NCBI GenBank assembly: GCA_037446115.1
Contig: JBBIJF010000014.1
Coordinates: forward strand, 1 to 64,000
DNA: 64,000 nucleotides
Reading direction: 5' to 3'
Source: JANWXD01 sp037446115
GTDB lineage: Bacteria > Acidobacteriota > Terriglobia > Bryobacterales > Bryobacteraceae
Under the pieces are notes generated by a model, which made no database searches, was not told the origin of the DNA, and saw only the letters and a list, made by a program, of their open reading frames with translations. Each line of letters starts with the position of its first letter. Position 1 is the first letter of the stretch. Shown piece by piece: positions 26,346-34,360 of this stretch. A program made the translations under genes and the position numbers.

Positions 26346-27197
26346 ATGCGGGGAGGGAGGGCAGCCGTAGCGGTCTTGTCCGCAGTCGTGCTCGTCGTGC
26401 CCGCCACATCCCAGCCGAGGAAATTGCAGCCAGGGATCAACCTGTTCAGCAAGGAGCAAGACGTCCAGCTGGGAAGAGAAGCGGCACGAGAGATTGAGAA
26501 GCAGGTGCGGCTAGTCCAGGACCGAGAGATTCAGGAGTACATCGAGCGGCTGGGGCGCCGACTCGCCGCCCGGCCCGAGGCGGACAAGTACCCGTACTTT
26601 TTCAAGGTCGTGGACAACCGGGAGATCAATGCGTTCGCCTTGCCAGGGGGGCCGATCTACGTCCACACGGGAGTCGTCCTCGCCGCTGAAAACGAGGCGC
26701 AGCTAGCCGGAGTGATCGCACACGAAATCTCGCATGTGGCGCTCCGACACGGCACCAATCAGGTGACGAAGGCACACCTGGTCCGATTACCGGCATTGCT
26801 TGCCGGCATCGCAATCGGCAGCGACTCGCTCCTCGGGCAGCTGGGACAATTGGGCGTGAGCATCGGAGCGAACTCTTTACTGCTCACGTTCTCACGAGGC
26901 GCGGAACGGGACGCAGACCTGCTGGGAACACGGCTGATGTCGGGGGCCGGTTACAACCCGATCGAGATGGCGCGGTTTTTCGAGAAGCTGGAGGCGGGCA
27001 GAGGGCTCCGGGCACCCCAGTTTCTTTCAAGCCATCCCAACCCCGGCAATCGCAGGCGGGCGGTTGAACAAGAAATTCGCTACCTGCCCCGGCGCGAGTA
27101 TCAGCGCGACAGCGAAGAGTTCATCAGAATCCGGCGACTCGTCCAGGAGTTGTCGAGAAAGCAGGAGGCGACACGCGGCGACAGGCAAGGCCGGTAG
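26346..27197 (+). CDS. M48-family metallopeptidase, exported
   Basis: A 283-residue zinc peptidase of the BepA/YfgC type. The ATG at 26346 follows GAGGAGG with a 5-nt gap and gives the signal peptide MRGGRAAVAVLSAVVLVVP. Motifs: NAFALPGGPIYVHTG, the zinc site VIAHEISHVALRHGT (HExxH) and the third ligand in SRGAERDADLLGT, then SSHPNPGNRR. Periplasmic M48 peptidases take part in outer-membrane protein quality control. No TPR domain is present, unlike BepA. Confidence 0.9.
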   Translation: MRGGRAAVAVLSAVVLVVPATSQPRKLQPGINLFSKEQDVQLGREAAREIEKQVRLVQDREIQEYIERLGRRLAARPEADKYPYFFKVVDNREINAFALPGGPIYVHTGVVLAAENEAQLAGVIAHEISHVALRHGTNQVTKAHLVRLPALLAGIAIGSDSLLGQLGQLGVSIGANSLLLTFSRGAERDADLLGTRLMSGAGYNPIEMARFFEKLEAGRGLRAPQFLSSHPNPGNRRRAVEQEIRYLPRREYQRDSEEFIRIRRLVQELSRKQEATRGDRQGR

Positions 27198-27201
27198 TGC
27201 G

Positions 27202-27807
27202 GTGAAGTACGAAGCGATTCTTTTTGATTTCGACGGGGTGCTAGCCGATACGGAGCCACTGCATTACGCATCCTGGGCGGAAATCCTGCGCGGCGAAGGT
27301 ATCCTTCTTGACTGGGAGACGTACCAGCGACAGTGTATCGGCATGCACGACCGCCAACTGGTCGAGTTCTTTTGCAGCTTGAGAAAGCCGGCCCTTTCTT
27401 TTGAAAAGCTGTGGCAACGCTACGAGGCAAAGCGACGCCTGTTTCTGAACCGTGCTCTGAGTTCGCCTCCCGTGCCACCGGAGACGGCGAAGTTAGTCAA
27501 AGATCTTCGTGAATACAAAATGGCGGTCGTCACATCCAGTGACCGGGCCGAAGTAGAGCCGGTACTCGAAAGCGCAGGTCTGAGGCAGTACTTTCAATTG
27601 CTCGTATGCGGGGCAGAGGTCGTGCGACCGAAACCGGATCCGGAGCCGTACCTGTTTGCCCGCGAGGCTCTCGGCGTCCAGTGCGGGCTCGCCGTCGAAG
27701 ACTCCGAGGCGGGTGTCGCAAGCGCACGTGCGGCCGGACTTGTGGTCGTCCGCGTACGCCATCCGGGGGAAACGGCGCGACGTGTACGTGGCGCCTTAAC
27801 GCGCTGA
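27202..27807 (+). CDS. HAD-superfamily hydrolase, beta-phosphoglucomutase-like
   Basis: A 201-residue HAD-IA enzyme, start GTG 27202 just after the M48 stop. Motif I is LFDFDGVLADTEPLH (both Asp present), the cap domain lies between, motif II is VVTSSDRAEV, motif III has Lys in VVRPKPDPEPY, and motif IV is AVEDSEAGV. The DTEPLH cap motif is typical of beta-phosphoglucomutase and sugar-phosphate phosphatases. The substrate is not determined. It is the last chromosomal-type gene before the phage cassette. Confidence 0.87.
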   Translation: MKYEAILFDFDGVLADTEPLHYASWAEILRGEGILLDWETYQRQCIGMHDRQLVEFFCSLRKPALSFEKLWQRYEAKRRLFLNRALSSPPVPPETAKLVKDLREYKMAVVTSSDRAEVEPVLESAGLRQYFQLLVCGAEVVRPKPDPEPYLFAREALGVQCGLAVEDSEAGVASARAAGLVVVRVRHPGETARRVRGALTR

Positions 27808-27987
27808 GCCCTGCCGTTCACAACCACGTTCGGCATAAAAGTCTCCCCTTTTCAATTGGATAGGTGTCCGCCGGGAAAGGAATTCTCTTCGGCGGTGTTA
27901 GCCTAGGGGCAGAAGAGAGGTCTGCGGGCGGCAGCGTCCGACAAGACCCGGGAAACACAACTTCGTTTTTTCACCGGAGGAGCAGTG
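27808..27987. other. Intergenic left flank of the phage cassette
   Basis: 180 bp without a gene. It holds one clear hairpin (CCGCCG at 27868-27873 with CGGCGG at 27890-27895) and the Shine-Dalgarno GGAGG at 27976-27980 for the first cassette gene. No tRNA, no attachment-site-like direct repeat matching the right end and no convincing promoter hexamers were seen. The promoter and any control of the cassette probably lie here. Confidence 0.5.
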
Positions 27988-28257
27988 ATGAAAAAAGCTG
28001 CTGCAAGGAGGCTGCAGCGGTCAAAACGAGGTCAGGCTACGGATCGCCGGAAAACCATAAAGGTTGCGTCCACATCCGACCGGGAACTATTAGAAAGGCT
28101 CAAAGGTCTGATTGTAAAACAGGTGGAGGAACAACACATTAAAGCGAGCGTCAGCGACTTTGTAAGGCTGGTGCAGCTGGAAAAAGACATTGCCGATGGA
28201 TCAGCGCAGGAGATCGAGGCCCGATGGATCGATCCGCCGTCTGCCGACGAGCGATAG
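27988..28257 (+). CDS. Small phage protein in terminase-small-subunit position
   Basis: An 89-residue basic, helical protein. ATG 27988 follows GGAGG with a 7-nt gap; a GTG one codon earlier is possible. The first 25 residues are Lys/Arg-rich (KKAAARRLQRSKRGQ). The rest is predicted helix (DRELLERLKGLIVKQVEEQ; SVSDFVRLVQLEKDIADG). It overlaps the large terminase start by 34 nt. By position it may be the small terminase subunit or a DNA-binding packaging factor, but no family signature is recognised. Confidence 0.6.
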   Translation: MKKAAARRLQRSKRGQATDRRKTIKVASTSDRELLERLKGLIVKQVEEQHIKASVSDFVRLVQLEKDIADGSAQEIEARWIDPPSADER

Positions 28258-29525
28258 TTTACCGTCCGCTCCCTTCCCAAGAGCGGTTTCATCGGTCCAC
28301 AGCCCGCTTCAAGGGCTTTTCGGGCCCGGTGGGCTCCGGAAAAAGCCAGGCGTTGTGTCAAGAAGCGATACGATTGGCCTACCTCAATCCCGGCCGCACC
28401 GGCCTCTTAGGGGCACCAACGTATCCCATGCTCCGCGAAGCCACGCAAGCGACGTTGCTTGACATTCTGGAGGCGAACCGAATCCCGTATGAGCATCACA
28501 GGGCAGAAAACGTACTGGTACTCAAGGACACGCGTTCCCGAATCGTGTTTCGGCCGCTCGATGACTTCGAGCGACTGCGCGGCACTAATCTGGCGTGGTT
28601 CGGCCTCGACGAACTGACCTACACATCCGAGGAGGCGTGGCTGCGATTGGAGGCGAGGCTCCGCGATCCGCACGCGCGGAAGCTTTGCGGCTTTGCGGTC
28701 TGGACGCCGAAAGGCTTCGACTGGGTGTATCGCCGCTTCGTCGCCGAGCGAGTAGAGGGTTACGACGTGATCTTTGCGACACCCTTCGAAAACCAGCACC
28801 TGCTTGCCCAGGTTCCAGACTATTATGAGCGGCTAAAACGAAGCTATGATCCCCGCTTTTACGAGCAGGAGGTTCTGGGGAAATACCTCAACATCTATGA
28901 GGGACAAGTCTACTACGGATTCGATCGCACCCGCAATGTGCGTTCTGTAGCCGTGGATCCGAGCCTACCCCTGCTATGGTCCCTCGACTTCAATGTGGAT
29001 CCGATGTGCTCCGTCGTCGCCCAGAAGCAACACGGCATCGTTTACGTGGTCGACGAAATCGTCATTCGCCGCGCTACGACGCCGGACGCTTGCAAGGAAT
29101 TTGGCGCCCGCTGGGGACAACATCCCGGTGGCATCATCGTTTACGGCGACGCGGCCGCTTCTCACGGCCGGACCACGGGAGTCACGGATCTGGAGCTCAT
29201 CCGGAGCTTCTTCCGCTCCCAGCATAGCCGCAATGTGAGTTATCACATCGCGACATCGAATCCCGATGTCCGCAGCCGGGTGCTTCTGTTGAACGCTCTT
29301 CTGCGCCCGGCCGAAGGCGACCCCCAACTGTACATCGCTCCTCAGTGCAGGGAGCTCATCGCGGACCTCGAGCAAGTCAGCTACAAGCCTGGCAGCACCG
29401 TCATCGACAAGGACAAGGATCCCCGGCGTACGCACCTTTCCGATGCTCTCGGCTACCTTGTTTGGGCCGAGTGCCGGCCCCGTGGCGCCATCGGCGAGCA
29501 AAGACACCGCCTGACTCTCTACTGA
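28224..29525 (+). CDS. Phage terminase, large subunit
   Basis: A 433-residue DNA-packaging motor with ATPase and nuclease halves. Walker A is GPVGSGKS (residues 34-41) and Walker B is AWFGLDELT with catalytic Glu. The RNase H-like nuclease keeps its three acidic sites: LLWSLDFNVDP, IVYGDAAASHG and HLSDALGYLVW. Length is typical of 430-550 aa terminases. ATG 28224 lies inside the small gene. The intact motor and nuclease motifs argue that packaging is still selected. P22-like coat and scaffold genes downstream suggest a headful mechanism, by inference. Confidence 0.93.
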   Translation: MDRSAVCRRAIVYRPLPSQERFHRSTARFKGFSGPVGSGKSQALCQEAIRLAYLNPGRTGLLGAPTYPMLREATQATLLDILEANRIPYEHHRAENVLVLKDTRSRIVFRPLDDFERLRGTNLAWFGLDELTYTSEEAWLRLEARLRDPHARKLCGFAVWTPKGFDWVYRRFVAERVEGYDVIFATPFENQHLLAQVPDYYERLKRSYDPRFYEQEVLGKYLNIYEGQVYYGFDRTRNVRSVAVDPSLPLLWSLDFNVDPMCSVVAQKQHGIVYVVDEIVIRRATTPDACKEFGARWGQHPGGIIVYGDAAASHGRTTGVTDLELIRSFFRSQHSRNVSYHIATSNPDVRSRVLLLNALLRPAEGDPQLYIAPQCRELIADLEQVSYKPGSTVIDKDKDPRRTHLSDALGYLVWAECRPRGAIGEQRHRLTLY

Positions 29526-29600
29526 CGCTTTTTGCAGCCCGATACAGGCCAAGAGGGAATGCAATGATCCGTGCAGACATTTCGTAATGGAGCACCACTC

Positions 29601-31001
29601 GTGAACATCGATCAGGAACATCCAGAATACACTCTCAAAAAGGAGGTCTGGAAGACCTATCGGGATCTTTATGTCGGCGGAGAGCAGTTCCGCGCCAATG
29701 CTGCGTCTTATCTGGTGCGACGGCATAAAGAGCCCGTTGACATTTACTCAGAGCGCCTGCGGCGTGTGTTTTATGAAAACTATCTCGGTTCCATCATTGA
29801 CTGGTACGCCGCGACACTGTTCCGGAGGGAGCCCATCATCACTCTCGAGGGAGACAACGAGATCGGCAAGGCGTTTTTCAGTGCATTCATCGAAAACTGC
29901 GATCTCAAAGGCACGTCGTTGACCGACTTTTTCCGCAAGCAGATCACGGAGGCCATGGTCAGCGGCGCCGCATATATTCTGGTGGATTTTCCACAGAGAT
30001 TGGGCCAACCTCGCAGTCGCGCTGAAGAGGAGGCCGAGGGCTGGGCCAGGGCGTACCTTGTCGGCTATCGTCCAGAGGAGGTGATCAACTGGAGTCACGA
30101 CGCGGGCGGCTTGCTCGACTGGGTGGTCCTCCGCACCGAGTACTTACAACAGCGCCGCCTCGAGGACGGCAAGCCGGGCCGTCGCGTTCGATGGACGTAC
30201 TTCGACAAAGAAGAGTTTCGTATTTTCGAGAGCAGCGACGAACCGCAGTCGCAGCCCCGACTTCTGGCCCATGGCCGCCACGGTCTCGCCGCCCTCGGCA
30301 TCGTGCCGCTGTTCAAATTAGAGCTGAGCGAGGGCCTGTGGCTGGCAAACAAGGCCGGTTCCCTGCAGCTGGAGCACTTCAACAAATCCAACGCCCTTTC
30401 CTGGGCGCTGACGATGGGCTTGTTCGCTTCTCCAGTGATCTACTCTGATCGGGAGTGGCATCAGGTCGTGGGCGAGTCCTACTACATCCAGCTCGGCCCG
30501 GAAGACCGATTTGGCTGGACGGAGCCGGAGGGACATGTCTTTCAAATTGCCGCCGATAACCTCGAACGGCTCAAAAACGAGATTTATCGGGTCTGCTATC
30601 TGATGACGCAGGCGGGTGGGGCTTTTTCGGCCAGTCTTCCTCAATCCGGACTGAGCAAGCAGCGGGACTTTACCGTCACTCAGGAAGTCCTTCGGGCCTA
30701 CGGCGATGCGGTCAAAGACACCATGAAACGCGTCCTGACTTCCATTGAGGCCGCACGAGGCGATGGTCTGCGAATCACCGTCTCCGGGCTGGACGAATTC
30801 GACATCGGAGACTTCAGCGCCGAGCTTGAGGATGGCATCAAGCTGCTGGAGTTAGCGGGCGGGTCGGCAACCCTCCGCAAACAAATCCTGAAGAGGCTGA
30901 GTCTCAAATACCTTTGCGATGTCCGACAGGAGATCAAGGACCAAATCGCACAAGAGATTGACGCCTGGTGCGATCAGGAGCTTAACGAAAGGAGGCAGTA
31001 A
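29601..31001 (+). CDS. Phage portal protein (DUF4055-like)
   Basis: A 466-residue portal, the dodecameric ring through which DNA is packaged. I favour the GTG at 29601 (GGAG 8 nt upstream), because related portals begin near an HPEY motif, here DQEHPEYTL; a GTG at 29571 would add ten residues. Recognisable segments are WKTYRDLYVGGEQF near the start, SLTDFFRKQITEAMVSGAAY, ELSEGLWLANKAGSLQLEHF and LMTQAGGAFSASLPQSGLSK. The C-terminal third is helical. The stop overlaps the scaffold ATG by one base. Confidence 0.85.
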   Translation: MNIDQEHPEYTLKKEVWKTYRDLYVGGEQFRANAASYLVRRHKEPVDIYSERLRRVFYENYLGSIIDWYAATLFRREPIITLEGDNEIGKAFFSAFIENCDLKGTSLTDFFRKQITEAMVSGAAYILVDFPQRLGQPRSRAEEEAEGWARAYLVGYRPEEVINWSHDAGGLLDWVVLRTEYLQQRRLEDGKPGRRVRWTYFDKEEFRIFESSDEPQSQPRLLAHGRHGLAALGIVPLFKLELSEGLWLANKAGSLQLEHFNKSNALSWALTMGLFASPVIYSDREWHQVVGESYYIQLGPEDRFGWTEPEGHVFQIAADNLERLKNEIYRVCYLMTQAGGAFSASLPQSGLSKQRDFTVTQEVLRAYGDAVKDTMKRVLTSIEAARGDGLRITVSGLDEFDIGDFSAELEDGIKLLELAGGSATLRKQILKRLSLKYLCDVRQEIKDQIAQEIDAWCDQELNERRQ

Positions 31002-31582
31002 TGAACGATCATCAGAAGGAACACACAGAACTGTCGAGCAGCGCTGACCAAGTAAGGGCTGCGATTCGCGAGGCGCTCGAAGAGTATTTCAAGAGTCAGG
31101 CATCCAAAACGGAGCCGGCCTACAAGAATGAGCTGGCGGAGGAAAGAAAGCGCCGCGAGCAGCTGGAGCGGCGTGTCAACGAGCTGATCGAGGAGAACGC
31201 TCGCAGTCGCCAGCGCGCAGAGGAAGCAGAAAGGCATTCGGCCATCCGGGCCGAGCTGCAACGCCTGGGCGTGGCCAAAGTGGATCTGGCCTTCCGCGTG
31301 GTCAAGGACGACATCCGCCGAGCCGAGGACGGCCAGCTCGTGGCCGCCACGGAGCAGGGCACGGTAGGCCTGCGGGAGTACCTCGCGAAATTTGTGAGCG
31401 AGAATCCTGAGTTTCTCCCGGCTCGGAATCTCGGCGGCTCAGGTGCCACTCCACCCACCCGTTCTTCGGCTCCCGGATTTGTGGATTTGGATCGAATCCG
31501 ACCGGGGATGAGCCCTGAGGAACTCGAACAGGTACGCCGTGAAATTGCACGCCTAGCGTCGCAGTCCTTGAGCGGAACGTAG
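31001..31582 (+). CDS. Phage scaffolding protein
   Basis: A 193-residue charged, coiled-coil protein between portal and coat, where scaffolds lie. ATG 31001 has AAAGGAGG upstream and overlaps the portal stop (TAATG). Residues 15-95 are almost continuous helix rich in Glu, Arg and Lys (ERKRREQLERRVNELIEE). The C-terminal part has RLGVAKVDLAFRVVKDDI (shortened), GLREYLAKFVSENPEF and a Pro/Gly linker. No protease domain is fused. Assignment rests on position and coiled-coil character. Confidence 0.8.
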   Translation: MNDHQKEHTELSSSADQVRAAIREALEEYFKSQASKTEPAYKNELAEERKRREQLERRVNELIEENARSRQRAEEAERHSAIRAELQRLGVAKVDLAFRVVKDDIRRAEDGQLVAATEQGTVGLREYLAKFVSENPEFLPARNLGGSGATPPTRSSAPGFVDLDRIRPGMSPEELEQVRREIARLASQSLSGT

Positions 31583-31607
31583 CCAGCCAAAAGTTTCGAG
31601 GATCCTA

Positions 31608-31671
31608 CAGCTCCGGCACCCTCACAGCTGGGGGAGCTGGAGCAAAGGAGACAGTCCGCTCCCGAGAGCGG
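31608..31671 (+). promoter_or_regulatory. Two hairpins in the leader of the coat gene
   Basis: The 125-bp gap before the coat gene holds a 7-bp stem (31608-31614 with 31633-31639) and a 6-bp stem with a tetraloop (31656-31661 with 31666-31671). An A-rich stretch and an AGGAG Shine-Dalgarno before 31708 follow. It may protect a coat-specific mRNA end or mark a processing site. Confidence 0.4.
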
Positions 31672-31707
31672 AAAGCAAAAAACGAAAACGAAGGAGAATA
31701 GAGACAG

Positions 31708-32619
31708 ATGCCAGCAATTACGTCAACGAACGTGGCGAACGCGATTGTCAAGCTGGTAGCGGTGGATGCCTTACCCGCGCTGATGGGTAACCTTGTCATG
31801 GGGAACCTGGTCAATCGCGACTTTGAGCCCACCCTGGCGCAGGCCGGCGACACGGTCAACGTGCCGATTCCGCCGAGCCTGGTGGCGAACAACATTGCTG
31901 AGGGCGGAACCGTACAACCGCAGAATCCGAGTCTGGGCAATGCGCAGATCGTGCTGAACACGCACGCGGAGGCTACGTTTCAGATCCCTGACGTGACGAA
32001 AGTGCTTGCGGTGCCGGATCTGCTCAAGCTTTACATGCAGCCGGCGGTGGTTGCACTTGCGGAGAAGATCGAGACAGACCTGCTCAGTCTGTATGCAAAC
32101 TTTACCGCGAATGCCCCGGTCGGAACGCCCGGCAGCCCGATCACGGAATCGGTGATCGATGCAGCCGAAACAGCCTTATTCCAGGCCAAGGTTCCAGCGA
32201 GCGAGCCCAAGTATCTCGTTGTCGACGCGGCGACCTACTCGCAGCTGCGACAGATTCCGCGTTTCAGCGAATTTCAGACGGCGGGAGAGGCCGGCCTGAG
32301 AGCGCTGATTGACGGATCTGTGGGCAAGATCAAGGACTTCTACGTCTTCCGCTCCCAGTTTGTCCACAAAACCGGCAGTTCACCGGTGACGACCCATAAC
32401 CTGGCATTCGCGCGGAGCGCCATCGGGCTGGTGATCCGCCGCTTGCCCCAACCACTGCCTGGGACGGGAGCCATTGCGGAGTATGCCGAGCTCGGGAATT
32501 TCGGCATGCGCGTTGTGATGAGCTACCAGCCGAACACTCTGGCACAGCAGTTTACGGTGGATGTGCTTTACGGGGTGGGCGTTTTGCGGAACAGCTTTGG
32601 CGTACAAGTGAACAGCTAG
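31708..32619 (+). CDS. Major capsid protein, P22-coat-like
   Basis: A 303-residue coat protein resembling the P22 gene-5 family. ATG 31708. The N-terminal arm is ITSTNVANAIVKLVAVDALP and LVMGNLVNRDFEP, followed by AGDTVNVPIPPSLVAN. Mid-protein segments are LLKLYMQPAVVALAEKIE and KYLVVDAATYSQLRQIPRF; the end has AIAEYAELGNFGMRV and FTVDVLYGVGVLR. No maturation protease is encoded nearby, consistent with a scaffold-based, non-cleaved capsid. It is shorter than P22 coat (430 aa), so extra decoration domains are probably missing. Confidence 0.87.
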   Translation: MPAITSTNVANAIVKLVAVDALPALMGNLVMGNLVNRDFEPTLAQAGDTVNVPIPPSLVANNIAEGGTVQPQNPSLGNAQIVLNTHAEATFQIPDVTKVLAVPDLLKLYMQPAVVALAEKIETDLLSLYANFTANAPVGTPGSPITESVIDAAETALFQAKVPASEPKYLVVDAATYSQLRQIPRFSEFQTAGEAGLRALIDGSVGKIKDFYVFRSQFVHKTGSSPVTTHNLAFARSAIGLVIRRLPQPLPGTGAIAEYAELGNFGMRVVMSYQPNTLAQQFTVDVLYGVGVLRNSFGVQVNS

Positions 32620-32640
32620 CCCACTACCTCTTGCCGCACG

Positions 32641-32698
32641 CGGCGCAGACGCGATCTTGCGTGCCCGTCGGAAAACAGCGCGGCACCCGTCTGCGCCG
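32641..32698 (+). terminator. Long stem-loop after the coat gene
   Basis: An 11-bp perfect stem (32641-32651 with 32688-32698) encloses a second 5-bp stem (GTGCC 32661-32665 with GGCAC 32682-32686). It starts 21 nt after the coat stop. There is no T-run, so it more likely limits readthrough or protects the coat mRNA 3' end than terminates fully. Genes continue in the same direction downstream. Confidence 0.55.
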
Positions 32699-32752
32699 TC
32701 CTACGGCGCCAACGGAGCGAGTATTTCACTGCACTGTCTCAGGGGAAAAGAT

Positions 32753-33067
32753 ATGGATCTGAAAAGTTACTATCAGAAGCTGCGCGAACTCGAGGGGGCT
32801 TTGCCCTCAGATTATGTAGTCGTTGTCAGCAAGGAGACGCCGGACGGGGGCCGGGCGGGAACACTTACCGAGGTGCCACGCCGACTGGCGGCAAAGCTGA
32901 TCCTAGACGGGGCTGCCGAGCTTGCCACCGAGGAGCAGACCAGAACGCTGCGAAAGCTGATGTCCGAGCCGGATGACCGCAGCGCCATGAACCGTGTCGG
33001 CCGGATGGACCAAGGGAACGTGGAACAGCCCAACGCGAACCGCCTGGAAGGGAACAGGAAAAAGTAG
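32753..33067 (+). CDS. Small phage structural-region protein, unknown
   Basis: A 104-residue protein; ATG 32753 has AGGGGAAAAG upstream, while longer readings have non-coding composition. N-terminus is MDLKSYYQKLRELEGALPSD, then a beta-type segment (YVVVVSKETPDGG), a helical stretch ending in RLAAKLILDGAAELATEEQ and a Lys/Asn-rich tail. It lies between coat and connector, where head-decoration or head-completion genes often lie. No family recognised. Confidence 0.6.
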   Translation: MDLKSYYQKLRELEGALPSDYVVVVSKETPDGGRAGTLTEVPRRLAAKLILDGAAELATEEQTRTLRKLMSEPDDRSAMNRVGRMDQGNVEQPNANRLEGNRKK

Positions 33068-33094
33068 CGTGACTTCGCCGAGGACGGTGGAACC

Positions 33095-33844
33095 ATGGGA
33101 CTTTTCACGGACGGGGAACTGGCCACACTCGAGCGACTGCGAGATTACGAGAGCGCGATTGAGGAGGTTCTGACCGGAGAGCGCATCGAGGTCTCCAGCA
33201 AACTGCGCCTGGCGCACGAAGATGTGGCAGCCGATCTGAACGCGTTCTTGATACAGGCGGCGAACGAGGGAGGCGAGCGATGGGGGCTGGAGAACGTTGT
33301 CGTCACACCGGCCCTGCGGCAGTGGGAGGTCTTGCACGCTTTAGAGCTGGTTTATCGCGATGCCCACAGCAGCCACCTCAATGACCGCTACCTGGCCAAG
33401 TGGAAGGAGTACCGGCGGTCGGCCAGAGAGGCGCGCCGCCGCCTGTTCGAACAGGGCCTCGGTACGACTCGAACGCCCATTCCAAAGGCCCTTGTACCGA
33501 TGCTGGGCGAGGTCGCGGGTGCGAATCCCGGGGGCACCTTCTGGGTACGGGTGAGCTGGGTCCGCGACCAAGAAGAAGGTGCACCAAGTGACGCAAGAGC
33601 ATGGACCGCGGCTCCTGACAAAGCGCTCACGGTCCAAGCAGGCGAGCCGCCCGCCGGGGTGAGCGGATGGAACGTTTACGCCGGCATACTGCCCGACGAT
33701 GTCGAGCTGCAGAACGACCAACCACTGGTTCCTGGGTCCATCTGGATCATGCCGGAAACAGGTCCTCGCAGGGGGCGGCCCGCCGGAACCGGCCAAACGC
33801 CTTCTGAGTTCATCCGGCTTCGACAGATTCTGCTCCGAGGATGA
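33095..33844 (+). CDS. Probable head-tail connector with FN3-like C-terminal part
   Basis: A 249-residue protein; ATG 33095. Residues 1-125 are helical (GELATLERLRDYESAIEEVL; ALRQWEVLHALELVYRDAHS), typical of connector/adaptor proteins that dock below the portal. Residues 135-225 look like a beta-sandwich (GGTFWVRVSWVRDQEEG; PPAGVSGWNVYAGILP). The GWNVYAG motif recurs as GFNVYRG in the tail hub of the same cassette. Connector role inferred from position. Confidence 0.65.
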   Translation: MGLFTDGELATLERLRDYESAIEEVLTGERIEVSSKLRLAHEDVAADLNAFLIQAANEGGERWGLENVVVTPALRQWEVLHALELVYRDAHSSHLNDRYLAKWKEYRRSAREARRRLFEQGLGTTRTPIPKALVPMLGEVAGANPGGTFWVRVSWVRDQEEGAPSDARAWTAAPDKALTVQAGEPPAGVSGWNVYAGILPDDVELQNDQPLVPGSIWIMPETGPRRGRPAGTGQTPSEFIRLRQILLRG

Positions 33845-33847
33845 GCT

Positions 33848-34345
33848 ATGACTTTCCCGGGCCAAGCAGCAACTGCGCATATCGCCGCGATCCTAAAATC
33901 ACCCGGCGGCCTCACAGCGAGCCTCGCCACCATCGCATCCCGGGAGGGCACATCACCCGTCGTCCTTCAACACGATCAGATTCGCAGTCACAATATCGCA
34001 GCTGATCTTGCGGAAAAAACCGCAGGCGTTCACTACCCAGCGATCTATGTCTATTGCGAGCGCGTTTCGAACGATTTACGGGAGAAGTTTCGGACATTTG
34101 CCGGACGGGCCACAGTCGTGATCGAAGCACGGGTTTCAAAAGATCGGCTCGAGGAGCTCGACAGAGAACTGCACATTCTCGTCGAGGCCATCACGAGCGT
34201 CCTTGACGTAGAAAAGGGCGATTGGGGCGACGGGCTCTGTTATCCCGGGGGATATGAAATCACCTTCGGGCCGATAAAGCATGGCGGCAAAAACTTTTTA
34301 CAATCCGCAAAAATCACGTTCGATGTCGACGTCAGAAGAGATTGA
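33848..34345 (+). CDS. Tail terminator / tail completion-type protein
   Basis: A 165-residue protein; ATG 33848 four bases after the previous stop. The fold pattern is that of tail-terminator proteins: a helical N-terminus, then beta strands (AIYVYCERVSNDLREKF, TVVIEARVSKDRLEELD), a helix (LHILVEAITSVLD) and closing strands (GYEITFGPIKHGGKNFLQ, AKITFDVDV). It precedes the tail tube gene, as in siphophage maps. It would cap the tail and join it to the head. Confidence 0.7.
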   Translation: MTFPGQAATAHIAAILKSPGGLTASLATIASREGTSPVVLQHDQIRSHNIAADLAEKTAGVHYPAIYVYCERVSNDLREKFRTFAGRATVVIEARVSKDRLEELDRELHILVEAITSVLDVEKGDWGDGLCYPGGYEITFGPIKHGGKNFLQSAKITFDVDVRRD

Positions 34346-34360
34346 CGAAGAGGATCATCC

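Noticed and set aside
27808..27987. tRNA or attachment site at the left edge of the cassette
   Set aside because: No cloverleaf or CCA-type 3' end is seen, and there is no repeat matching the 12 bp at the right edge.
29564..29587. A seven-residue leader ORF before the portal gene
   Set aside because: It has an upstream AGAGGG, but it is too short to support and overlaps alternative portal starts.
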